Positions 1 to 8,758 of a stretch of 64,000 nucleotides of DNA are shown here, one piece after another. How positions within the stretch are numbered: the first letter of the stretch is position 1; each line of letters opens with the position of its first letter. Under the pieces are notes generated by a model, which ran no database searches, had not been told where the DNA came from, and worked only from the letters and a program-made list of their open reading frames with translations. Origin of the DNA: Kalymmatonema gypsitolerans NIES-4073 (lineage in GTDB: Bacteria; Cyanobacteriota; Cyanobacteriia; Cyanobacteriales; Nostocaceae); the NCBI RefSeq assembly GCF_002368435.1, contig NZ_AP018264.1, positions 1-64,000 on the forward strand, written 5' to 3'. The translations under genes and the position numbers were made by a program.

Positions 1-72
1 GGATTTACCCTCAAACAAGGGAAACTTATTGAGGATGCTATCTCCTCATTAACTCCCGTTTATTTTAAGTAG
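1..72 (+). CDS. C-terminal tail of an upstream gene (partial)
   Basis: Frame 1 is open from the first base of the window to a TAG at 70-72 and encodes 23 residues ending in LTPVYFK. This is probably the 3' end of a gene that begins outside the window. It is too short to identify. Its stop codon shares a base with the possible GTG start of the next gene, as in tightly packed operons. The reading frame could be open by chance. Confidence 0.35.
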   Translation, partial: GFTLKQGKLIEDAISSLTPVYFK

Positions 73-86
73 TGCTGAAAAATATC

Positions 87-1415
87 ATGAACACCTCACC
101 CCAGCCCAAACAAGAAAGTAATCAAATAACTTCAGGGCGATCGCTCCTAGCACTACTGACACAGTTTATTCCACTTTCTCTATCTGATGTTGCCATGACT
201 CTCGGCGATCCGCTTCAGACATCTGCACTCAGTCGCCTAGCCTATCCACAAGAGACATTAGCTGGAGTCGGGGTAGTCAAAGGAGTTGCCGTATTTCTGG
301 AAAGCCCGATCATCATGATTCTTCATGCCTCAACCGCACTGGGAGGCCAAGCCAAATCTCGACGCGCACTTTGGCAGTTTACGATGATTGCGGGATTGTC
401 TCTAAGTGGTATCTTTCTGTTACTCACCTGGGAACCCTTGTATAACTGGCTATTGCTTGATGTATTCGGCGTTAGCTCATCAATTGCCGCTAGAGGAAGA
501 ACTGCTTTTTTATTGATGTTTCTGTGGCCTTTCGTGATTGCTTGGCGGCGATTCTTTCAAGGGTTGCTAATTCGCGCCCAGAAGAGCATAGCTGTGGGTT
601 GGGCAAGTGTAGCGCGATTGACTTGGGTAATTGTGTCGCTGGCAGTGGGAGTAAGTTTACGGTTAGATGGCGCATTTTTAGCAGGTATCACCATGATGGG
701 AGCCATACTCATTGAGGCGGTACTGGTTACATGGTTTTGTATGCGTCTTGGTGCTATTTCTATTCTTAACCAACAAGGATATTTTGAGACTAAGAAACTG
801 CCTCAAACTTTGTCAGGAGTCAGCTTTTACTATCTTCCTTTAGCCTCTACCATGCTTTTAGTATGGGGCGCAAGAGCCATACTTTTGAGTCTGATTGCTC
901 GCGCATTCGATGGTAGTTTAGCACTTGCCGTTTGGCCTGCGGCCTGGGGACTTGTGCTGGCGATCGCTAACGGTACACGCATGATTCAACAAGTGGTAAT
1001 TTCTGCTTATGAAGAAACTTCCAAGCGAACACTTGCTGCTTTTGTAATTATTGTCGGGCTGAGTTTTACTTTGATACCGTTTTGGCTGGGGTATACAGAC
1101 CAAGGATTATTTTTACTGGGTCAGTTTTTGGGAAATAATCCCTCTCTTGTAGAAGCATCTCGTCCAGTTATACAAATACTCTCATGTTTCCCCCTGCTCC
1201 TGGCTCTGCAAAATACTTTTCAGGGGCTACTTATTCACAAGGGTAAGAACTGGTTCATCAACTTGGCAACAGTAGTTGCTGCGACCTTTACTTTAGTAGT
1301 ATGTGGAAGTTTGATTTTTACCAAACATAGCGGAGCTACTTCAGCAGCCTATGGAATGCTTGCGGGTGTAATTAGTGAAATAATCGTGCTTTTCTTCGCC
1401 CTTAAAAGGAAATAA
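87..1415 (+). CDS. MATE/ANKH-like multi-pass membrane protein
   Basis: A 442-residue, strongly hydrophobic protein with about twelve predicted membrane segments. The N-terminal LLTQFIPLSLSDVAMTLGDPLQTSALSRL stretch and the paired six-helix layout resemble the MATE/MOP flippase superfamily, in particular the progressive-ankylosis (ANKH) branch. Transporters of this fold move small molecules across the inner membrane, but the substrate cannot be told from sequence. The ATG at 87 is preferred; a GTG five codons earlier (72) is possible and would touch the stop of the preceding fragment. Neither start has a strong Shine-Dalgarno sequence. It converges on the universal stress protein gene and shows no clear metal-binding motif, so its link to the metal island is positional only. 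Confidence 0.6.
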   Translation: MNTSPQPKQESNQITSGRSLLALLTQFIPLSLSDVAMTLGDPLQTSALSRLAYPQETLAGVGVVKGVAVFLESPIIMILHASTALGGQAKSRRALWQFTMIAGLSLSGIFLLLTWEPLYNWLLLDVFGVSSSIAARGRTAFLLMFLWPFVIAWRRFFQGLLIRAQKSIAVGWASVARLTWVIVSLAVGVSLRLDGAFLAGITMMGAILIEAVLVTWFCMRLGAISILNQQGYFETKKLPQTLSGVSFYYLPLASTMLLVWGARAILLSLIARAFDGSLALAVWPAAWGLVLAIANGTRMIQQVVISAYEETSKRTLAAFVIIVGLSFTLIPFWLGYTDQGLFLLGQFLGNNPSLVEASRPVIQILSCFPLLLALQNTFQGLLIHKGKNWFINLATVVAATFTLVVCGSLIFTKHSGATSAAYGMLAGVISEIIVLFFALKRK

Positions 1416-1437
1416 TCAGATCAATTATGACTAGCTA

Positions 1438-1911
1438 TTATGCCACTATGAATACGCAACAAAAAGTATGATGAAGTACATAATTGCTAACACGACCCAA
1501 AACAAATTCTTCCATACCTGAAAGCCAATGCCGCCGTCCCATTACAATTAAGTCGGCTTGCCAATTTCGCGCAAATTCACAAATGGTTTCGCCAGGTTGA
1601 CCAACGTGTTGTTTGTATTCTACTTCTACACCTGCTGCTGTTGCTTCTTCTGTATATAAATGCAGCATTTCTAACTTTGGCTGGGAGAATTTATCTAACA
1701 TTTTTTGGCTATATTTTACGGACTCGCTGTATTTATCTGAATTATAGTAATTTAACAGTTCAGATTTATCTAAATATCCATCTTCTTCAGGACATACAAC
1801 ATTAAATATCATCAAGTTAGCCTTGGTGAGCTTTGCTAGAGAAAGTGCTTTTTCAAAAACACGTTTGCTAACTTTAGAACAATCTATTGCCACTAAAACT
1901 TTTTGAAACAT
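1438..1911 (-). CDS. Universal stress protein (UspA family)
   Basis: A 157-residue single-domain Usp. It starts with the typical hydrophobic strand FQKVLVAIDCSKVSKRVFEKA and ends with ADLIVMGRRHWLSGMEEFVLGRVSNYVLHHTFCCVFIV, matching the ATP-binding Usp signature G-x2-G-x9-G-[ST] only in part: glycines are kept but spacing and flanking residues vary (MGRRHWLSG...LGRVS). ATP binding is therefore plausible but not certain. Such cytoplasmic proteins accumulate under stress. It is convergent with the MATE-like gene and is followed upstream by about 170 bp of AT-rich DNA in which no clear promoter was recognised. Confidence 0.85.
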   Translation of the reverse strand: MFQKVLVAIDCSKVSKRVFEKALSLAKLTKANLMIFNVVCPEEDGYLDKSELLNYYNSDKYSESVKYSQKMLDKFSQPKLEMLHLYTEEATAAGVEVEYKQHVGQPGETICEFARNWQADLIVMGRRHWLSGMEEFVLGRVSNYVLHHTFCCVFIVA

Positions 1912-2079
1912 AAAAAACTCCTTAGCTTTCGTTAAGTAAACCTAATTTAGATAATTAAATTTGCTTTTGGTATCTCTTGTTTATACAGTTACTCTAACTT
2001 TCTAAATTTCATAAGTGCGCTACTAAAGCTGTAGCGCACCACTAACAATTTCACAAGTTTTTTCTACATTTTGAATTTG

Positions 2080-2394
2080 TTACCTGGATATAAAACTGTT
2101 GTATAGCCGAGTTACCAAGGCAGCATATAAAGCTGTTCCTACAGTCCAAAATAGAAGGCCAACAATAAAGCTTCCCCAGGTAATAACCCTAGTAATATTG
2201 CTTAAGTCCATGTGCAGGACATAGCTAAAAAAAGCCATTGCTGCTTTTGGTGCTATTGCTACAAACAGAATACAAGCTATATAGACTAAGGCTGTGATTA
2301 TAGCTGTAGCAAGAGCAAGCGAACGCGTGTTTAGCTTGTTAATAGGGTGCCTGACATTATGTTGATTTTCTCGATGATGACTTTGCGATAGCAT
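2080..2394 (-). CDS. Small two-TM membrane protein, DUF5676-like
   Basis: A 104-residue protein with a polar N-terminus (LSQSHHRENQHNVRHPINKLNTRSLAL) followed by two long hydrophobic segments (about residues 29-52 and 68-95). The 'LNTRSLALATAII' start of the first helix and the GLLFWTVGTALYAALVTRLYN end resemble DUF5676 membrane proteins, which are often found beside metal transporters; this is from memory and unverified. AGAGGTGA precedes the ATG at a good distance. Function is unknown. Confidence 0.6.
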   Translation of the reverse strand: MLSQSHHRENQHNVRHPINKLNTRSLALATAIITALVYIACILFVAIAPKAAMAFFSYVLHMDLSNITRVITWGSFIVGLLFWTVGTALYAALVTRLYNSFISR

Positions 2395-2466
2395 AATTCA
2401 CCTCTGATTAACTGAGTAGAAAGCTTGAATAATTGCAATCGAAAAAATTTAAGTTTTTAATCAATC

Positions 2467-2661
2467 AGGACTTACGCAAAATATAGCAACAGCCAAGGTG
2501 GTTAGGACATCAACAGATGATAAAACGTAGACAGTAAAAGCCTTTTAACTCTGTCACCTGTCAAGAGTCACCTGTCACCTGCTATATCTCTCAAACCCTC
2601 ATTCCTCCGTGTCCTCTGTGCCTCTGTGGTTCGTTTATTCCATAGCTCGTGCGTAAGTCCT
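2467..2661. repeat. MITE-like element with 12-bp terminal inverted repeats
   Basis: AGGACTTACGCA (2467-2478) and TGCGTAAGTCCT (2650-2661) are perfect inverted copies bounding 195 bp. The interior has no credible ORF and includes 'CCTCCGTGTCCTCTGTGCCTCTGTGGTTCG', a wording common in Nostoc intergenic repeats. The structure fits a short non-autonomous element sitting between two minus-strand genes. No clear target-site duplication was seen. Confidence 0.65.
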
Positions 2662-2682
2662 ATAAATCAAAAAAATATATAT

Positions 2683-3378
2683 TTATTCCACACGCACAAC
2701 ATCTCTAAGGTCTAGCCAGTTATAACGTCGAATCAACCAAGGCAACACTATAATTACAATCAGTAAAATAATCGAAATAGCAATTCCTAAAGGTGTGCCT
2801 ACCCTTAATGCTCCTCCCATGTAGGTCAGTAAAAATGTTGAGGGAATCATGCCTAAAAAAGTAGCCAGGGCATATTTAGGAAGAGAAAGACCAGCAATTC
2901 CCGCAGCATAGCTAATCAAATCAAAAGAAAATATTGGCAGCATCCGAGTAATAAAAATTACCCAGCTAAGATAGGTCTCTCCTGTGTTTTTCGAGAAATA
3001 AATTATCTTACCAGTTAAAGCTTTAATGGCCGATCGCCCCAAAGTTCGACCCAAAAAATAAGCAATTAAACCACCGATAAAACCTCCTATTATGCTGTAT
3101 ATTCCTGCCATGAATGTCCCCCAAATAGTGCCAGCTATAACTGCGAGTGGCGCACTGGGAATAGGACTAATAACTACAGATAAAGCTAAGATACCAATAT
3201 AGACAAATGGGCCAAGTAACCCTAAATTTTTTACAGTTTCTCTAAATCCTTCTGGTGTTAATATATTTACCTGTGGATTCAGTAACCAATAACAGACGGC
3301 TAAACATAGGAGCAAAATTGCCAACGCAAAGGTGTTTTGACAATTAAACAGGATTTTGATTCTTTCCTGTCTTTTCAC
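2683..3378 (-). CDS. TVP38/TMEM64 (SNARE-associated/DedA-like) membrane protein
   Basis: A 231-residue multi-pass protein. The core VVISPIPSAPLAVIAGTIWGTFMAGIYSIIGGFIGGLIAYFLGRTLGR is the characteristic TVP38/TMEM64 region, with the conserved proline pair, the re-entrant glycine-rich loop and the FLGR motif. Members of this fold are implicated in lipid scrambling and in metal or selenium handling in some bacteria. It is the last gene of the minus-strand copper operon, 17 bp after the methyltransferase-like gene. Confidence 0.85.
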   Translation of the reverse strand: MKRQERIKILFNCQNTFALAILLLCLAVCYWLLNPQVNILTPEGFRETVKNLGLLGPFVYIGILALSVVISPIPSAPLAVIAGTIWGTFMAGIYSIIGGFIGGLIAYFLGRTLGRSAIKALTGKIIYFSKNTGETYLSWVIFITRMLPIFSFDLISYAAGIAGLSLPKYALATFLGMIPSTFLLTYMGGALRVGTPLGIAISIILLIVIIVLPWLIRRYNWLDLRDVVRVE

Positions 3379-3395
3379 TTACTTAGTTCTCCCTT

Positions 3396-4049
3396 TTAGG
3401 TATTACTTCTCTTGGTGGTGTCTCCCAGACGAGGAAAAAAAGCTGGTGTATTGCTGGCATAGAGATCGTACTCTGCACCAAATTCTGCTCGCACTTCACG
3501 TTCTTCTTGGCGTGCCAGTCGTGTATACATCCACACCAGCACTGGAAACATCAATAATGTGAGAATTGTAGGCCACTGAAGCAAAAAACCAAACATGATA
3601 CTGATAAAAGCTAGATATTGGGGATGGCGAATTGTTGCATAAGGGCCGGTAGTAGCTAATGTGTGAGAACGCTGGGCTTTGTAAAGAACCTCCCACGCTG
3701 ATGCTAATAAGATAAACCCACCAAAAATGAGGATGTTACTCAAAATATGCAACAGATTAAAGTGAGGATTGCCTTTCATCCCTAGCATTGTCCACCAGAG
3801 ATGTCCTACATCATGGGAAAGTAAATCCAACTTTGGATAGCGGCTTTGCAACCAACCTGAAAGCAGGTAAATTGTCAAAGGTATGCCGTACATTTCCGTG
3901 AACAAAGCCATGATAAAGGCAGAAAAAGCACCAAAGGCTCGCCAATCACGGGGACTTTTTGGTTTTGTAAAGCTGAAGGCAAAGATGATGAAGACTAAAG
4001 AGTTGATAATCACCAAAGACCAAAGACCGTAGGCGGGTGCGTTGTTCAT
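3396..4049 (-). CDS. Isoprenylcysteine carboxyl methyltransferase-like membrane enzyme
   Basis: A 217-residue protein with about five membrane segments. The C-terminal TGPYATIRHPQYLAFISIMFGFLLQWPT...RLARQEEREVRAEFGAEYDLYASNTPAFFP carries the ICMT/phospholipid-methyltransferase signature (RHPxY followed by EExxLxxxFGxxYxxY-like residues) that binds S-adenosylmethionine at the membrane face. Bacterial members have unknown small-molecule or lipid targets and often sit in copper-resistance clusters. It lies between the DUF2933 gene and the TVP38 gene with short spacers, so it is probably co-transcribed. Confidence 0.85.
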   Translation of the reverse strand: MNNAPAYGLWSLVIINSLVFIIFAFSFTKPKSPRDWRAFGAFSAFIMALFTEMYGIPLTIYLLSGWLQSRYPKLDLLSHDVGHLWWTMLGMKGNPHFNLLHILSNILIFGGFILLASAWEVLYKAQRSHTLATTGPYATIRHPQYLAFISIMFGFLLQWPTILTLLMFPVLVWMYTRLARQEEREVRAEFGAEYDLYASNTPAFFPRLGDTTKRSNT

Positions 4050-4076
4050 TTCTTATTTCCTGTTGATTGATATTTT

Positions 4077-4307
4077 TTACCGAGATGAACGATCATTTCC
4101 GCCACTGTGTCCGCCGTGTCCACCATGTCCTCCGTGCATAAATAAGTGCATGAATGGGCAGGCTAATAGTAACAAGTAGGGCAGAATTCCAGCTAGATGT
4201 GCTAAGTGTTCAGTGATGAGAAAAAATGCAGCAATGGCCAGGAAAATATATAAGGCTATTTTGGCGGGCGATCTCCACCAACTATCTTGACTAGATTGAT
4301 GATTCAT
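4077..4307 (-). CDS. DUF2933 small membrane protein with Gly/His tail
   Basis: A 76-residue protein: a short polar N-terminus, one or two hydrophobic segments (residues 15-55), then HLFMHGGHGGHGGHSGGNDRSSR. The layout 'FFLITEHLAHLAGILPYLLLLACPFMHLFMHGGHGGH' is typical of DUF2933 proteins, which accompany copper ATPases. The His/Met-rich tail probably binds metal at the membrane surface. It is co-directional with the P-type ATPase, 35 bp downstream of it. Confidence 0.85.
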   Translation of the reverse strand: MNHQSSQDSWWRSPAKIALYIFLAIAAFFLITEHLAHLAGILPYLLLLACPFMHLFMHGGHGGHGGHSGGNDRSSR

Positions 4308-4342
4308 AGAAATTTTCCCCCAATGCAGTTAGCAATTGCAAT

Positions 4343-6517
4343 TCAATTTGTTGACAATTTGAATCCTTTCAACAGTGATGAATTAACAATCACTGACAAG
4401 GAACTCAAAGCCATCGCAGCTGCGGCAATAATTGGGTTGAGAAAACCGAAGGCAGCAATGGGAATGCCAATGGTGTTATAAATAAACGCCCAGAATAGAT
4501 TTTGTTTAATTTTGAGCATCGTGGCACGAGACAGGCGAATCGAAGTCACAACATCCCGCACATCGTTTTTCACCAGAATGATACCGCCTGTTTCCTTGGC
4601 AACATCTGCACCAGAACCAATAGCAATACCAATGTCAGCAGTTGCTAGGGCGGGTGCATCATTAACACCGTCTCCCACCATTGCCACAACTTCGCCGCGT
4701 CGTTGAATATCTTTGACGACTTGGGCTTTATCACCGGGTAATACTTCAGCAATTACCTTATCGATTCCCAGTTGACGGGCGATCGCTTCGGCAGTATGCT
4801 GATTGTCTCCGGTGAGCATCACGACTTTAACTTTTTCCCGTCGCAAAGCAGCGATCGCTTCCTTGGCTTCAGGTTTGATGGTGTCGGCTACTGCCACAAT
4901 CCCCATTAGCAAACCATTACAACCAACCAGCATGGCTGTTTTACCGTCAGATTCCAAACGAGTCAGTATCTCTTCTGTTGCAGGATTAATTTGATAGCCT
5001 TGCTCGCGGAACAAGCGGCGATTACCAAGCAAAATCCTATCTCGATTAATTTCTCCCCGAATCCCATGTCCGGGAATAGCTTCAAAATTATTCACTTTGG
5101 GAATATCTAGCATCTGATGTCTGGCTGCTCGCACAATTGCTTCACCCAAAGGATGTTCTGAACCCGCTTCTACAGCCGCCGCCAACCGGAGAATTTCATC
5201 GTTTGGGCGTTCTGCCAAAGCTACAATATCCGTTACACTAGGCTCACCACGAGTCAAGGTGCCAGTTTTGTCAAAAATGACAGTCGAGAGCTTTTCTGCC
5301 CTTTCTAAAATTTCCCCACCCCGAATTAAAATCCCGGCTTCTGCTCCCTTACCCACACCAACCATCAACGCGGCGGGAGTAGCAATACCCAAAGCACAGG
5401 GACAAGAAATAATTAACACAGCAATGAATGCAAGTAAAGCTTGGGGAAAGTTCCCGACAAGTAACCAACCGAGAAATGCCAGTACCGCAATTCCCACCAC
5501 CGCAGGGACAAAATAGCCCGTGACTTTATCTGCCAACCGTTGGACTTGCGCCGTACTTGCCTGAGCTTCCTCCACAACTTTGATGATTTGAGCCAGAGCA
5601 GTTTCAGAGCCGACACGAGTTGCTTGGAAGTTGAATGCTCCTGTTCTGTTCAATGTACCACCAATCACAGTCGCTCCAGCTTGCTTCTCTACTGGTAATG
5701 ACTCGCCTGTGAGCATTGACTCGTCTACAGATGAAGCTCCATCCAGCACAACTCCATCTGTTGGTACTTTTTCCCCCGGACGGACAATAATGGTTTCGCC
5801 TACCATTACTTGCTCTGCCGGAATATCCATCTCCATGCCGTCTCGGATGACTCTAGCGGTAGCAGGTTTTAAATCTAGGAGTTTACGTACTGCTGCCGAT
5901 GAGTTCTTTTTGATAATTTCTTCCATATACTTGCCTAGTAAAACAAAGGCAATGACGACGGCAGAAACTTCAAAATAAACATCTCGCTCCTCGACTCCGA
6001 CAGGTAGAGCATTAGGAAAGAAAATCACTGCCACGCTATAGAAATAGGCAACGCTGGTTCCTAGAGCAATCAGGAAATCCATGTTTACATTGCGGCTTTT
6101 GATGGCATTCCACGCTCCCACGTAAAATGACCAGCCACCAATGAACTGTACAGGGGTAGCCAGGATAAAAAGCCAGACTCCCCAGGTGAACCAGGGTAGA
6201 GCAGAAATCGGCACCCAGCTTAAGATACTTACACCTGCTGCCAGTCCCAAAAATGCAGCCGCTCGCAGAATTGCTAAAAATAGTACCCCCGTCATCGCAA
6301 TGGTGACGCGAGTCCGCATAGATTTGAGTTCCTTCTCAGGATCTAAAAATGTGTTTAAGCAAGTTTGGCTACAAAAATAGTAAGTGCGTCCACTTCGTTC
6401 TGTCTTCAAGGATGTGGCTTTAGGTACTGTCATGCCACAAATAGGATCTTTTGCCATCCCACCTTGGGGTACAATGCTTGCGTGTCTATGTCCGTGATGC
6501 TCGTGAGTTCTTGCCAT
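4343..6517 (-). CDS. YHS-domain Cu+-type P1B ATPase (copper exporter)
   Basis: A 724-residue P-type ATPase that exports copper from the cytoplasm using ATP. In order it has a His-rich leader (residues 3-12), a YHS metal-recruiting domain ([11 protein letters not shown]...[12 protein letters not shown]) in place of an HMA domain, eight TM helices, the TGES actuator loop, the CPC translocation motif, the DKTGT phosphorylation site, SEHPLGEA in the N domain, and [12 protein letters not shown] in TM7 and MALSS in TM8 match the Cu+ (P1B-1) signature. The ATG at 6517 is preferred over an upstream TTG (6556) because GAAGGAG lies at the right distance. It starts 16 bp after the small YHS gene. Confidence 0.95.
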   Translation of the reverse strand: MARTHEHHGHRHASIVPQGGMAKDPICGMTVPKATSLKTERSGRTYYFCSQTCLNTFLDPEKELKSMRTRVTIAMTGVLFLAILRAAAFLGLAAGVSILSWVPISALPWFTWGVWLFILATPVQFIGGWSFYVGAWNAIKSRNVNMDFLIALGTSVAYFYSVAVIFFPNALPVGVEERDVYFEVSAVVIAFVLLGKYMEEIIKKNSSAAVRKLLDLKPATARVIRDGMEMDIPAEQVMVGETIIVRPGEKVPTDGVVLDGASSVDESMLTGESLPVEKQAGATVIGGTLNRTGAFNFQATRVGSETALAQIIKVVEEAQASTAQVQRLADKVTGYFVPAVVGIAVLAFLGWLLVGNFPQALLAFIAVLIISCPCALGIATPAALMVGVGKGAEAGILIRGGEILERAEKLSTVIFDKTGTLTRGEPSVTDIVALAERPNDEILRLAAAVEAGSEHPLGEAIVRAARHQMLDIPKVNNFEAIPGHGIRGEINRDRILLGNRRLFREQGYQINPATEEILTRLESDGKTAMLVGCNGLLMGIVAVADTIKPEAKEAIAALRREKVKVVMLTGDNQHTAEAIARQLGIDKVIAEVLPGDKAQVVKDIQRRGEVVAMVGDGVNDAPALATADIGIAIGSGADVAKETGGIILVKNDVRDVVTSIRLSRATMLKIKQNLFWAFIYNTIGIPIAAFGFLNPIIAAAAMALSSLSVIVNSSLLKGFKLSTN

Positions 6518-6533
6518 TTTTGAATTAACTCCT

Positions 6534-6710
6534 TCATCCTGCTGGTTGTGATTCAAAAGTATGCAGGCAAGTCTGGCTGCAAAAATAGTAAGTCTGTCCG
6601 TCTCGCTCGGACTTCAATGCTGTAGCCTTTTCTACAGTCATGCCACATATTGGGTCTACAGCAGTCTTGTCACTATCTTGTTGACGCTTGCGTCTAAAAA
6701 AATTCCACAT
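6534..6710 (-). CDS. 58-residue stand-alone YHS-domain protein
   Basis: Reading the minus strand from an ATG at 6710 gives 58 residues: a basic N-terminus ([12 protein letters not shown]), then [34 protein letters not shown] and a stop at 6534. This is a complete YHS domain, with the C-G-M and C-x3-C residues expected to bind metal, and it is close in wording to the YHS domain at the front of the next ATPase. A strong AGGAGGT lies 4 bp before the ATG. It probably acts as a small copper donor or chaperone for the ATPase and is a likely duplicate of the ATPase's own YHS domain. Confidence 0.9.
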   Translation of the reverse strand: MWNFFRRKRQQDSDKTAVDPICGMTVEKATALKSERDGQTYYFCSQTCLHTFESQPAG

Positions 6711-6766
6711 AATTGACCTCCTTGAGAGCAGATATCAATCGTGTCAGGTCAAAATCTCTCCGGAAT

Positions 6767-7468
6767 TCAACTTTCTTCGGGGTTGGATTTATACCAAACC
6801 TGATACCACTGCTGCATCTGGTTAATTTCAGCCGTTTGAGTTTTAATGATGGACTGAGCTAAGTTACGAATTTCTGGTTTGGTAGCTTTTTTAGTAGCCA
6901 TCTGCGACATCATTAGAGCCATGCGATGATGAGGAATCATCTGGCGGATAAATTCTTTGTCGAAATCTGGTGCATTTTTCAAGGCTGCCAAATCTACATT
7001 CATACCCATCATGTTGCAGTTCATCGGCATTTTCATCATGCCTGGGTTCATCTGTTGGCACATACGCTGATGCATTGCCATCATTTCTTGACGAGTCATG
7101 GCTGTTACAGGTACTTCTTTCCCGTACCATGCCTTGTACCAAGATTTCATTTGCTGAATTTCACGGTTTTGGTCGTTTTTAATCGCTGCCGCTAGCTTTT
7201 TAATTTCTGGGCGTTGAGCGCGACTTAATGCGATATCAGCCATTTCCATTGCTTGAGTGTGATGAGGAACCATCATTTCAATGAAATGTTGATCCATATT
7301 AGTCATCATCCCTCTTTGGGGAGGAGGAGTAGTTTCTGTAGATGGGTGATGAGTATTGTGTTCTGAGTTTGAAACCTGAGCTTGTGCGTTATTTAAAATT
7401 ACTAATCCAGCGAGCGCACTAGTGCTTAATAGACCAGCCAAGCCATACAACAATGTTTTTGTTTTCAT
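6767..7468 (-). CDS. DUF305 tandem-domain copper-binding protein (CopM-like)
   Basis: A 233-residue secreted protein: a signal peptide (residues 1-31, cut near AQA-QV), a His-rich linker, then two DUF305 modules, each with M(V/I)PHHxxAxxM and WYxxWY (roughly residues 60-115 and 160-230). A Met-rich insert (MCQQMNPGMMKMPMNCNMMGM) separates them. DUF305 proteins such as Synechocystis CopM bind copper in the periplasm. It is the first gene of a probable six-gene operon running to 2683. AGGTGGGG precedes the ATG and an ATGAAA-type direct repeat lies about 245 bp upstream. Confidence 0.9.
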   Translation of the reverse strand: MKTKTLLYGLAGLLSTSALAGLVILNNAQAQVSNSEHNTHHPSTETTPPPQRGMMTNMDQHFIEMMVPHHTQAMEMADIALSRAQRPEIKKLAAAIKNDQNREIQQMKSWYKAWYGKEVPVTAMTRQEMMAMHQRMCQQMNPGMMKMPMNCNMMGMNVDLAALKNAPDFDKEFIRQMIPHHRMALMMSQMATKKATKPEIRNLAQSIIKTQTAEINQMQQWYQVWYKSNPEES

Positions 7469-7860
7469 AACCCCACCTCATTTTAGGAGTTAAAGACAAC
7501 TTATATTTATGAAATTATCGAGAGATTGTGAGGAACTTGTGAGACAATAAATTTTAAATTAAACTCAATAAAATTGCTCAGACATCAAGTATTATGCAAG
7601 TTTTTTTTGGTTTCACTTTTCTTGCAAAAATTAAGTTAATTTTCTTTCCAATCAAATAGCTAAATCGTTTTATCTTCAACAAAAACCTATAATTTAAGAT
7701 TTACATCTAGAGATGAAAAGAGGATGAAATATTCTTCTTGTACACGTTTCTTTACATAATCAAGGCGATCGCATCCTTACTGGTCTAGTAATAAATGCGA
7801 TTACCCGAAGGATACTGCTAAAGACAATCGCGCTGTTTGGAGTTTGTTTAACATCCATAC
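7469..7860. other. Intergenic region upstream of the DUF305-ATPase operon
   Basis: About 390 bp of AT-rich DNA with no convincing ORF on either strand. It holds one ATGAAA-N5-ATGAAAT direct repeat (7713-7730) and one HIP1 core near 7769. It is the natural promoter region for the minus-strand copper operon; the exact promoter was not identified. Confidence 0.6.
7713..7730. promoter_or_regulatory. ATGAAAT direct repeat (response-regulator-type box)
   Basis: ATGAAAAGAGGATGAAAT has two ATGAAA units with an 11-bp period, one DNA turn, as expected for tandem binding of an OmpR-family regulator. Six other copies with the same spacing occur at 24178, 24939, 25436, 32001, 33132 and 33238. This is the weakest copy, with the first unit ending in A instead of T. 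Confidence 0.5.
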
Positions 7861-8130
7861 TTAATTCAGTGCTTGACCTACACCCACTGCTAGCAATTGG
7901 TCACGAGTTGGTTTACCCGTCAGCACTAACACTCCGTTGATAGCGATGGCTGGTACTGATTGAACTCCATAATGTTCAGCTTTCGCTAGATAAGTCTGCT
8001 GTTCCTGACTTGAACGCAAATCATAGACTAATACTTCACAATTTGAGCAAGCTAATTCTTGCACTGTACGGACTGTTTCGTCACAAAGAGGACAATTGGC
8101 TGTAAATATCTCAATTTGACGTTTTGTCAT
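7861..8130 (-). CDS. Thioredoxin-fold protein with CPLC motif
   Basis: An 89-residue protein with a thioredoxin/glutaredoxin fold: RQIEIFTANCPLCDETVRTVQ places a CxxC pair after the first strand, and VQSVPAIAINGVLVLTGKPTRDQL has the cis-proline loop. It resembles small redox-active disulfide proteins found near metal-resistance genes, probably cytoplasmic. The ATG at 8130 is chosen because GGTGGAG precedes it; an upstream in-frame codon at 8145 is possible. It is alone on the minus strand behind a MerR-type promoter (8159-8190), so it is likely part of the metal-induced regulon. Confidence 0.8.
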   Translation of the reverse strand: MTKRQIEIFTANCPLCDETVRTVQELACSNCEVLVYDLRSSQEQQTYLAKAEHYGVQSVPAIAINGVLVLTGKPTRDQLLAVGVGQALN

Positions 8131-8158
8131 AATCTCCACCAACAATTACTTTACTAGT

Positions 8159-8190
8159 ATTGTCAACTCTCCTGTTAGGTGGAGATTCAA
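8159..8190 (-). promoter_or_regulatory. MerR-type promoter/operator 1
   Basis: On the minus strand: TTGAAT, a 20-bp spacer with the dyad CTCCACCTAACAGGAG, then GACAAT. The overlong 20-bp spacer with a dyad is the hallmark of promoters twisted open by MerR-family activators. It faces the CPLC thioredoxin-fold gene. Confidence 0.75.
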
Positions 8191-8308
8191 GTTTATGAAT
8201 ACAATCTTAATAATTTGTATAAATTTCTTTGATATTAATTACAAATTAATTTTCTGCATACAAATTTATAACTATGTTTTGCTTCATAAAAGTTTTTCTC
8301 GCGATCTC

Positions 8309-8340
8309 TTGACTCTCCAGTTAAATGGAGCATTAAAAAT
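8309..8340 (+). promoter_or_regulatory. MerR-type promoter/operator 2
   Basis: TTGACT, a 20-bp spacer with CTCCAGTTAAATGGAG, then AAAAAT. It lies 70 bp before the start of the first of two small paralogous genes and shares its spacing with seven other copies in the window. Confidence 0.8.
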
Positions 8341-8410
8341 TAAATTATTGAGTTGCGAAAAGAAAGGATAACTTTTTGTCCTTTCAATAGTTATACCTGG
8401 GAATTTATTT

Positions 8411-8716
8411 ATGACAAGCAGACAACAGTTACATCAGAGATTGACATCAAGTTCTGATTCTAAAGTACCTCACAAAAATCGATTCAGCATTCAATTATTA
8501 TTGGGAAAATTCTGGAGATGGTTTGTTGACTTCCTCTATAAAGAACCCGAACCAGAAGTTTGGGAACGGCGCGATAGCCAAGGTAATGTCTGGTGGTTTG
8601 CCTATGATCCAGCAACAGGTAAATCTGCTTCTTTGGCTTCGGAACAGGAAGTTTTAATTTGGATTGAGCAACTTTATTATCAAAAAACTTTAGGTTCTCA
8701 CAAACATAGATGGTAA
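8411..8716 (+). CDS. Conserved-looking hypothetical protein with GNVWW module (paralogue 1)
   Basis: A 101-residue protein of unknown function. The N-terminal half is basic and hydrophobic; the C-terminal half reads EVWERRDSQGNVWWFAYDPATGKSASLASEQEVLIWIEQLYY. The next gene carries the same module (W-x4-D-x2-GN-[IV]-WW-x3-D-x3-G-x(5-7)-S-E-x-E-V-x-x-W-[IL]). It has no signal peptide and no cysteine. A MerR-type promoter directly upstream suggests metal-responsive expression. Confidence 0.7.
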   Translation: MTSRQQLHQRLTSSSDSKVPHKNRFSIQLLLGKFWRWFVDFLYKEPEPEVWERRDSQGNVWWFAYDPATGKSASLASEQEVLIWIEQLYYQKTLGSHKHRW

Positions 8717-8758
8717 AGCAAAGCCTAAGTTAAATATTGAGTTCTACGGAGATTAAGT

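Noticed and set aside
5631..5978. 115-codon plus-strand frame inside the YHS-ATPase
   Set aside because: Antisense shadow of a highly conserved gene; Ser/Thr/Pro-rich composition is an artefact of the opposite strand.
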